A stretch of DNA of 10,592 bases from an uncultured Romboutsia sp. (GTDB lineage: Bacteria > Bacillota > Clostridia > Peptostreptococcales > Peptostreptococcaceae), in NCBI GenBank assembly GCA_937907205.1, contig CALESE010000034.1, forward strand, positions 1-10,592, in the 5' to 3' direction. Position numbers and translations under genes: made by a program. Below the pieces are notes generated by a model. It worked only from the letters and a program-made list of their open reading frames with translations, had not been told where the DNA came from and searched no databases. Positions 6,957 to 10,592 of this stretch are shown piece by piece. Each line of letters begins with the position of its first letter. Position 1 is the first letter of the stretch.

Positions 6957-6970
6957 ATTACTGCAGTAAT
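6957..6970. promoter_or_regulatory. 14-bp perfect palindrome upstream of the vanW promoter
   Basis: ATTACTGCAGTAAT is a perfect palindrome containing the only CTGCAG in the intergenic region. It lies 64 bases upstream of the predicted -35 and just beyond the terminator of the preceding gene. It is unlikely to be a terminator because it has no loop and no T run. It could be a binding site for a dimeric regulator; which one cannot be told. Confidence 0.4.
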
Positions 6971-6980
6971 ATAATTTCTT

Positions 6981-7026
6981 TAATAATAAAAAATGGATCC
7001 TTTATAGAATCCATTTTTTATTATTA
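6981..7026 (-). terminator. Terminator of the TPR/PepSY-like gene
   Basis: Perfect 18-bp inverted repeat (6981-6998 with 7009-7026) around a 10-base loop. The core is AAAAAATGGAT / ATCCATTTTTT, giving a T run on the minus strand. One arm includes the stop codon at 7024-7026. The A and T runs make it possibly bidirectional. Confidence 0.88.
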
Positions 7027-8415
7027 ATACTCTTTTATTTTATCATCTGTAACTTTATATATTTTTTCACTATATATATTAATTAAGTAAACATCTTTTG
7101 GTTTAAAAAATCCTTTATTAACTATTTCATAATAATATAAATCTTCATCTTTTCCTAAAAATTTATCTAAATCAATATTTTCATTAATATTTCTTTTAGC
7201 CCTTTCCTTGGATACTGTATTTATATTTTTATATTTAACACCTTTTGTTTCAAGCTTATTCTTTAATAAAAATTGAGCCTTATCTTCACTTATAGAAAAC
7301 TGAACTTGACCATCATCTAATATTCTAAAATATCCATCTGAATAATTTGTATTATATTGTTTATTTGTATCTTTATAAGAATATATTTCTTTATTTTCTG
7401 CATTTATTAGTAATTCATCAATTAACGTTTCATGTTCAAATACTTCAACATAGTAATGCTTTTTACCATTTATCATATCTTGATATGAATTTATAGATAA
7501 GTATTTTTTATTTATTCCACTTTTTCTAGTTATTAAATTTATTATATCATCTGATGTTAATGTATACATAGACAAATTCTTTTGGTATTTCTTTTCTAAT
7601 TCAAGTACATTTTCATCATCAAAATAATATTTCTTTATATAACTTAAATATTGTAAAGCTTCTTCATAATTACCTTCACCATTAGATTCTTCAGCTTTTT
7701 CTATATAATAATCATACATATTATCTATACATTCTTCTTTTTTATTTTGAGCTAATTTATAATATTCTTTATCCTCCTCTAAAACTTTGTCATATCCTTG
7801 TATAGCTTCATAATATTTATATTTATCTTGATCAGATTTTGCAGTTTCATATATTTGTCTTGATTCATATATTTCTTTTATATTATGCTTATATACATCT
7901 AATTCATCGCTAAAGATTTTTAAAGTTGCTATTGCATTAATATAAGAAAGAGCTCTGTCATAATCTATATTTTCATTTACATACATTTCACTTGCTCTTT
8001 TAACTTGTTCAATAATCATTTGATTATTTAATTCTAATTGGTCTAATACATTTATTGAATTTATTAATGATAAATATGATTCTTTTGATATTTCACCATT
8101 TATATATTTATCACCTTTATTAATAATTAATTTATCTATCTTGTTAGATATAGATTTATTAAACCTTTTCATCTTATTTTCTGTAAAACTCTTTTTCAAA
8201 TCATTATAATAGTTATTTGCTAAAGAATATTTTCCTTGTTCTATATGATTTAATAAAATTTGAGATTCTTTTCCTACACTAAATTCTTCACTACTTAAAA
8301 AGAATACTATAGCTAATAATATAAGTCCTAGTATTGATAATGAAAATTTAATTATAGATTTTCTTTTGCTATCTATAAAATCTATTCCTTTATCAAACAG
8401 TTCCTTAAAATTCAT
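7024..8415 (-). CDS. Single-pass membrane protein, TPR-like helices and PepSY-like C-terminus
   Basis: This 463-residue protein begins with a short basic cytoplasmic segment, then one membrane helix (about 21-41), so most of the protein is probably outside. Residues 50-280 are helical and TPR-like: QGKYSLANNYYNDLKK, KYYEAIQGYDKVLEED, EGNYEEALQYLSYIKKYY. Residues about 285-348 and 375-458 each show a pattern resembling PepSY-type modules: an N-terminal helix, a strand such as KHYYVEVFEHETLIDELLI or DLYYYEIV, and an ending like NKEIYSYKD or SEKIYKVTDD. That resemblance is by eye and is an inference. I do not recognise a specific family. AAAGGAA lies about 8 bases before the ATG. It follows the PP2C phosphatase gene by 110 bases and has a probable extended -10 promoter there. 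Position suggests it may be a partner or substrate of that phosphatase, but the catalytic domain would be on the other side of the membrane from most of it. Confidence 0.82.
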   Translation of the reverse strand: MNFKELFDKGIDFIDSKRKSIIKFSLSILGLILLAIVFFLSSEEFSVGKESQILLNHIEQGKYSLANNYYNDLKKSFTENKMKRFNKSISNKIDKLIINKGDKYINGEISKESYLSLINSINVLDQLELNNQMIIEQVKRASEMYVNENIDYDRALSYINAIATLKIFSDELDVYKHNIKEIYESRQIYETAKSDQDKYKYYEAIQGYDKVLEEDKEYYKLAQNKKEECIDNMYDYYIEKAEESNGEGNYEEALQYLSYIKKYYFDDENVLELEKKYQKNLSMYTLTSDDIINLITRKSGINKKYLSINSYQDMINGKKHYYVEVFEHETLIDELLINAENKEIYSYKDTNKQYNTNYSDGYFRILDDGQVQFSISEDKAQFLLKNKLETKGVKYKNINTVSKERAKRNINENIDLDKFLGKDEDLYYYEIVNKGFFKPKDVYLINIYSEKIYKVTDDKIKEY

Positions 8416-8460
8416 TATTGTTTCCTTTCTAGATTCATAAAATTTATATAACTTTGTTTA

Positions 8461-8469
8461 ATTATATCA
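8461..8469 (-). promoter_or_regulatory. Extended -10 promoter of the TPR/PepSY-like gene
   Basis: Minus strand: TGATATAAT, a perfect TATAAT (8461-8466) with the TGn extension. No good -35 lies at 16-18 bases upstream, as is usual for extended -10 promoters. The start would be near 8454, giving a leader of about 40 bases. Confidence 0.5.
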
Positions 8470-8525
8470 TATAAATACATTATTAACCATATATTCCAAT
8501 AGAAGACATTTAAATTTTAAACATC

Positions 8526-9281
8526 TTAATTTTTAAAAATATAAACTATACTTGAGTCATCTTTTGTAGTTAAATAGCTTAAATAGTTTAAATGTTTTTT
8601 ATATCCTTTATCAAGTATATTTCTTGAAAATACATCCTTGTTATATTTTTGTATAGTATTTTCTAAATCTAAAAATAATTCATTATCATTTTTAAAACTA
8701 TTTTCATATCCATCTGTAAACATAATTATATTATCAAAATTATTTTTATCTATATAATAATCCATATTTTTATATGCCTTACTTTTCCCAAGTGCATTAA
8801 CAATTCCTTTTTGTTTTATTTTTATTACTTTATTATAAATCCTATCTTTTTTAACAATTATATCTCCATCACCTAATTTGAGATATAATATATAATCATT
8901 TGTTATCATAACAGATAACAATGTCGTTGAATATTTTGTAAACTCAGTTTTAAATACTATCGGATTGAAACTTTTATAATCTTTATCAACTAATTCAACC
9001 CATCTATCATATATTTCTTTTTGTATATTATAATTATTTAGATTTACCTTTAATTCATTTATATCACTGTTTATATATTTTTTTAATACTTCTATAGATG
9101 ATCTACATGCTAATTTTGCTCCTCTATCACTATATCTAAAAAAAGATGTGCTATGACCATCTGCTACAGAACATATTATTACATCGTTTTGTAATATATA
9201 TTGTATAAAATCTTGAGATCCAATACCTTTAATTAAATTTTTGTATCCTGTAACTTTTCCTTCAAATACCTCGTAACCCAT
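8526..9281 (-). CDS. PP2C-family Ser/Thr protein phosphatase
   Basis: This is a 251-residue soluble protein, the size of a bare PP2C domain. The metal-binding and core motifs are visible in order: GSQDF (21-25), giving Asp24; VADGHSTSFFRYSDRGA (39-55), giving Asp41-Gly42; STTLLSVMI (118-126); KLGDGDIIV (135-143); MFTDGYEN (187-194), giving Asp190; and TKDDSSIVYIF (239-249), giving Asp241/Asp242. These aspartates bind the Mn2+/Mg2+ pair that activates water to remove phosphate from Ser/Thr. The H-S-T-S-F-F-R-Y-S-D-R-G loop in place of the usual DGMGGH points to the divergent PP2C_2-type subgroup rather than PrpC/Stp. There is no membrane helix, so it is cytoplasmic. AGGGGGA precedes the ATG by about 9 bases. 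It lies between a small membrane-protein gene and a membrane TPR gene. No kinase gene is in the window. Confidence 0.88.
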   Translation of the reverse strand: MGYEVFEGKVTGYKNLIKGIGSQDFIQYILQNDVIICSVADGHSTSFFRYSDRGAKLACRSSIEVLKKYINSDINELKVNLNNYNIQKEIYDRWVELVDKDYKSFNPIVFKTEFTKYSTTLLSVMITNDYILYLKLGDGDIIVKKDRIYNKVIKIKQKGIVNALGKSKAYKNMDYYIDKNNFDNIIMFTDGYENSFKNDNELFLDLENTIQKYNKDVFSRNILDKGYKKHLNYLSYLTTKDDSSIVYIFKN

Positions 9282-9334
9282 TTATTATTCCCCCTAAAAA
9301 TACTTATAATTAGATGTATTTTCTAAATCTATAA

Positions 9335-9340
9335 ATTATA
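9335..9340 (-). promoter_or_regulatory. Possible -10 of the phosphatase gene
   Basis: A perfect TATAAT on the minus strand, 54 bases before the phosphatase start codon. The -35 position falls inside the upstream terminator stem and matches poorly, so this is weak. Read-through from the small membrane-protein gene is an alternative. Confidence 0.3.
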
Positions 9341-9352
9341 ACTTTATATAAT

Positions 9353-9380
9353 AAAAAAGACACAGAAATTGCTGTGCCTT
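9353..9380 (-). terminator. Intrinsic terminator of the small membrane-protein gene
   Basis: Minus strand: stem AAGGCACAG / CTGTGTCTT with one G-U pair and a 6-base loop, then a run of six T. It lies 32 bases beyond the stop codon and is one of the most GC-rich hairpins in the window. Confidence 0.9.
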
Positions 9381-9412
9381 AAATTAATAATTAATTTATT
9401 CAGTTATACTTA

Positions 9413-9700
9413 TTATGAAATCTTTCTTTTTCTTACTTGACTTTGAGTTTTTGATTTTGTAGTTTTATTTACAACTTTACTATAATTTACTTTTTTATTA
9501 GTTTTCTTTTTAGAAAATATACTTTTAGATTCATATAAAACTAATCCTATAATTAATCCAACAGTTATAAAACTAAAAATCATAAAGTAGTAATCTACTG
9601 TAATGAATATTCTCATTAAAGAATTTATAATCAACAAAGCAAATGTTATAGAAAAGCTTGCAATAATTGACATAATCGATATTTTTATAACTTTTTTCAA
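9413..9700 (-). CDS. Small two-helix membrane protein with basic tail
   Basis: This 95-residue protein has two hydrophobic helices (about 7-26 and 36-56) and a 36-residue tail with very many Lys/Arg (SKKKTNKKVNYSK through QVRKRKIS). The positive-inside rule puts both ends in the cytoplasm. It has no recognisable family. The frame is open up to a TTG at 9724, but I place the start at the in-frame TTG at 9698-9700. GGGGTG (9707-9712) lies 6 bases before it, and the strong promoter predicts transcription starting near 9733, which would leave almost no leader for the 9724 start. The basic tail could bind nucleic acid, acidic lipids or an acidic partner protein; this is speculation. It has its own terminator, and the PP2C gene follows at 131 bases. 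Confidence 0.75.
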   Translation of the reverse strand: MKKVIKISIMSIIASFSITFALLIINSLMRIFITVDYYFMIFSFITVGLIIGLVLYESKSIFSKKKTNKKVNYSKVVNKTTKSKTQSQVRKRKIS

Positions 9701-9706
9701 CTCATT

Positions 9707-9712
9707 CACCCC
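9707..9712 (-). promoter_or_regulatory. Ribosome binding site supporting a TTG start
   Basis: GGGGTG on the minus strand, 6 bases before the TTG at 9700. The same GGGGTGA core is used by the divergent peroxiredoxin gene. Confidence 0.6.
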
Positions 9713-9739
9713 ATATAGTAACAATTCTATTCATATACC

Positions 9740-9768
9740 ATTATACTTAAATATAGCAAAAATATCAA
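9740..9768 (-). promoter_or_regulatory. Near-consensus promoter of the small membrane-protein gene
   Basis: Minus strand: TTGATA (9763-9768), 17-base spacer, TATAAT (9740-9745). This is the best sigma-A promoter match in the window, with a start predicted near 9733. Confidence 0.7.
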
Positions 9769-9800
9769 AAAATAGCAATTAATATCATTATTTTTATTAA

Positions 9801-9837
9801 ATTAATATTAATGTGATATTTTCTCAATTGTAACAAT
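9801..9837. promoter_or_regulatory. Dyad elements in the divergent promoter region
   Basis: The region between the two divergent genes holds a perfect palindrome, ATTAATATTAAT (9801-9812), and an interrupted one, ATTGT-A-ACAAT (9827-9837). The second lies 59-69 bases before the peroxiredoxin start, where an operator could sit. Neither matches the PerR box (TTATAATNATTATAA) closely. I cannot define a clear promoter for the peroxiredoxin; TTGTAA (9828-9833) and TACAAT (9854-9859) are 20 bases apart, which is too wide. Confidence 0.3.
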
Positions 9838-9895
9838 AATAAGATTTTATAAATACAATATATATAGATTATATGTTATTAAGGGGTGATATTTT

Positions 9896-10411
9896 ATGCC
9901 ATGTCTACCAAGCTTAGGATCTAAGGCTCCTAATTTTGAAGCTAATACAACTTTTGGACCTATTAAACTTTCTGATTATTGTGGTAAATGGGTTGTTTTA
10001 TTTTCTCATCCTGGTGATTTTACTCCAGTTTGTACTACTGAATTTTTATGCTTTGCTAAATATTATAATGAGTTTAAAAATAGAAATACTGAATTGATAG
10101 GACTTAGCATAGATAGCAATAGCTCACACTTAGCATGGGTCTATAGTTTATTAAAACTTACTGGAGTTGATATTCCATTTCCTATTATAGAGGATCGAGA
10201 TATGCGTGTAGCTAAATTATATGGAATGATTTCAGAGCCTATGAGTAATACTTCAACTGTAAGATCTGTATTTATTATAGATGATAATCAAGTTCTAAGA
10301 ACTATACTTTATTATCCTCTAACTACTGGAAGAAATATTCCTGAAATACTTAGAATTATAGAGGCATTACAAACATCCGATAGAGATAATATTGTAACTC
10401 CAGCTAACTGA
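9896..10411 (+). CDS. Peroxiredoxin (Prx6/1-Cys-like), lacking the C-terminal tail
   Basis: This 171-residue thiol peroxidase reduces hydrogen peroxide and organic hydroperoxides. The peroxidatic Cys46 is in SHPGDFTPVCTTEF, with Thr43 and Pro39 of the active site, and the active-site arginine is Arg123 in TVRSVFIIDD. SIDSNSSHLAW, IIEDRDMRVAKLYGM and YYPLTTGRNIPEILRIIEALQTSD are typical of the Prx6 subfamily. Members from Clostridia and archaea usually continue TPANW-PG and run to about 210-220 residues, with a C-terminal tail that often carries further cysteines. Here TGA falls directly after TPAN, where the Trp codon is expected, and the following bases do not encode such a tail in any frame. 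Other cysteines are Cys3, Cys29 and Cys52. The start follows an AAGGGGTGA ribosome binding site (9881-9889) at 6 bases. It is the only plus-strand gene, divergent from the small membrane-protein gene. Confidence 0.92.
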   Translation: MPCLPSLGSKAPNFEANTTFGPIKLSDYCGKWVVLFSHPGDFTPVCTTEFLCFAKYYNEFKNRNTELIGLSIDSNSSHLAWVYSLLKLTGVDIPFPIIEDRDMRVAKLYGMISEPMSNTSTVRSVFIIDDNQVLRTILYYPLTTGRNIPEILRIIEALQTSDRDNIVTPAN

Positions 10412-10538
10412 TTATACGTTCTATTATTACTGTTTTAATATATATAACTTATCATACTTGATATAATCTATCTTTTAGCTAAAACGATTAACTACAAATA
10501 AGTATTTAGCTTATTGCTAATTCACAGAATTGAAATAT

Positions 10539-10570
10539 AATTATTAAGATAAATAAAATCTTAAATAATT
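10539..10570 (+). terminator. Weak candidate terminator after the peroxiredoxin gene
   Basis: AATTATTAAGAT pairs with ATCTTAAATAATT (one bulged A) around a 7-base loop, followed about 10 bases later by TTTTT. It consists almost only of A-T pairs and lies 127 bases beyond the stop, so it is tentative. Nothing else recognisable lies between 10412 and the window end. Confidence 0.3.
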
Positions 10571-10592
10571 AAGTTTAAGTTTTTATTGAATT

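Noticed and set aside
8499..8524. Inverted repeat after the phosphatase stop as a terminator
   Set aside because: AAGATGTTTAAA pairs with TTTAAATGTCTT only with two G-U pairs and almost no loop, and no T run follows on the minus strand.
9701..9724. Longer N-terminus for the small membrane protein starting at the TTG at 9724
   Set aside because: The predicted transcript starts near 9733, leaving no room for a ribosome binding site, while GGGGTG sits well placed for the TTG at 9700.
9770..9895. PerR box controlling the peroxiredoxin gene
   Set aside because: No stretch matches TTATAATNATTATAA well; the dyads seen have different arms.
10478..10520. TTTAGCTAAA and TTAGC-TTATT-GCTAA repeats after the peroxiredoxin gene
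   Set aside because: The stems are only about 5 bp and no T run follows, so they are weak as terminators; no other role can be supported.

Overview
The window is strongly AT-rich. It uses AGA-type arginine codons, AGGAGG-type ribosome binding sites, T-rich intrinsic terminators and sigma-A-like promoters. Together with a VanW/G5 protein, an LrgAB pair and membrane TPR proteins, this points to a low-GC Firmicute of the Clostridia, probably Clostridiaceae or Peptostreptococcaceae. It looks chromosomal. I see no mobile element, CRISPR array, tRNA or rRNA.

Nine genes lie on the minus strand and one on the plus strand. In minus-strand transcription order (high to low coordinate) they are: a small two-helix membrane protein with a basic tail (9413-9700); a PP2C-type Ser/Thr phosphatase (8526-9281); a single-pass membrane protein with a TPR-like helical region and a PepSY-like C-terminal part (7024-8415); a VanW/G5 cell-wall protein (5310-6779); a class 3-type aldehyde dehydrogenase (3862-5244); a second single-pass TPR protein with a coiled coil (2385-3743); a WG-repeat protein (1231-2196); and the lrgA-lrgB pair (776-1126 and 72-761). 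A 1-Cys-like peroxiredoxin (9896-10411) is divergent on the plus strand.

Most minus-strand genes have their own promoter and terminator, so this is a run of mainly single-gene units. The exceptions are lrgAB, which is a true operon with a hairpin in its leader, and the aldehyde dehydrogenase, which lies directly behind the vanW terminator with no visible promoter of its own. The common theme is the cell envelope and signalling: LrgAB, VanW/G5, two inside-to-outside TPR proteins, and a cytoplasmic phosphatase beside one of them. No kinase is visible to pair with the phosphatase.

The points most worth checking are a possible ATT start codon for the TPR/coiled-coil gene, a peroxiredoxin that stops exactly where its family's conserved C-terminal tail begins, an attenuator-like hairpin in the lrgAB leader, two perfect palindromes upstream of vanW, and the phosphatase/TPR neighbourhood as a possible envelope-signalling set. 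I found no clear evidence for a wholly new system.
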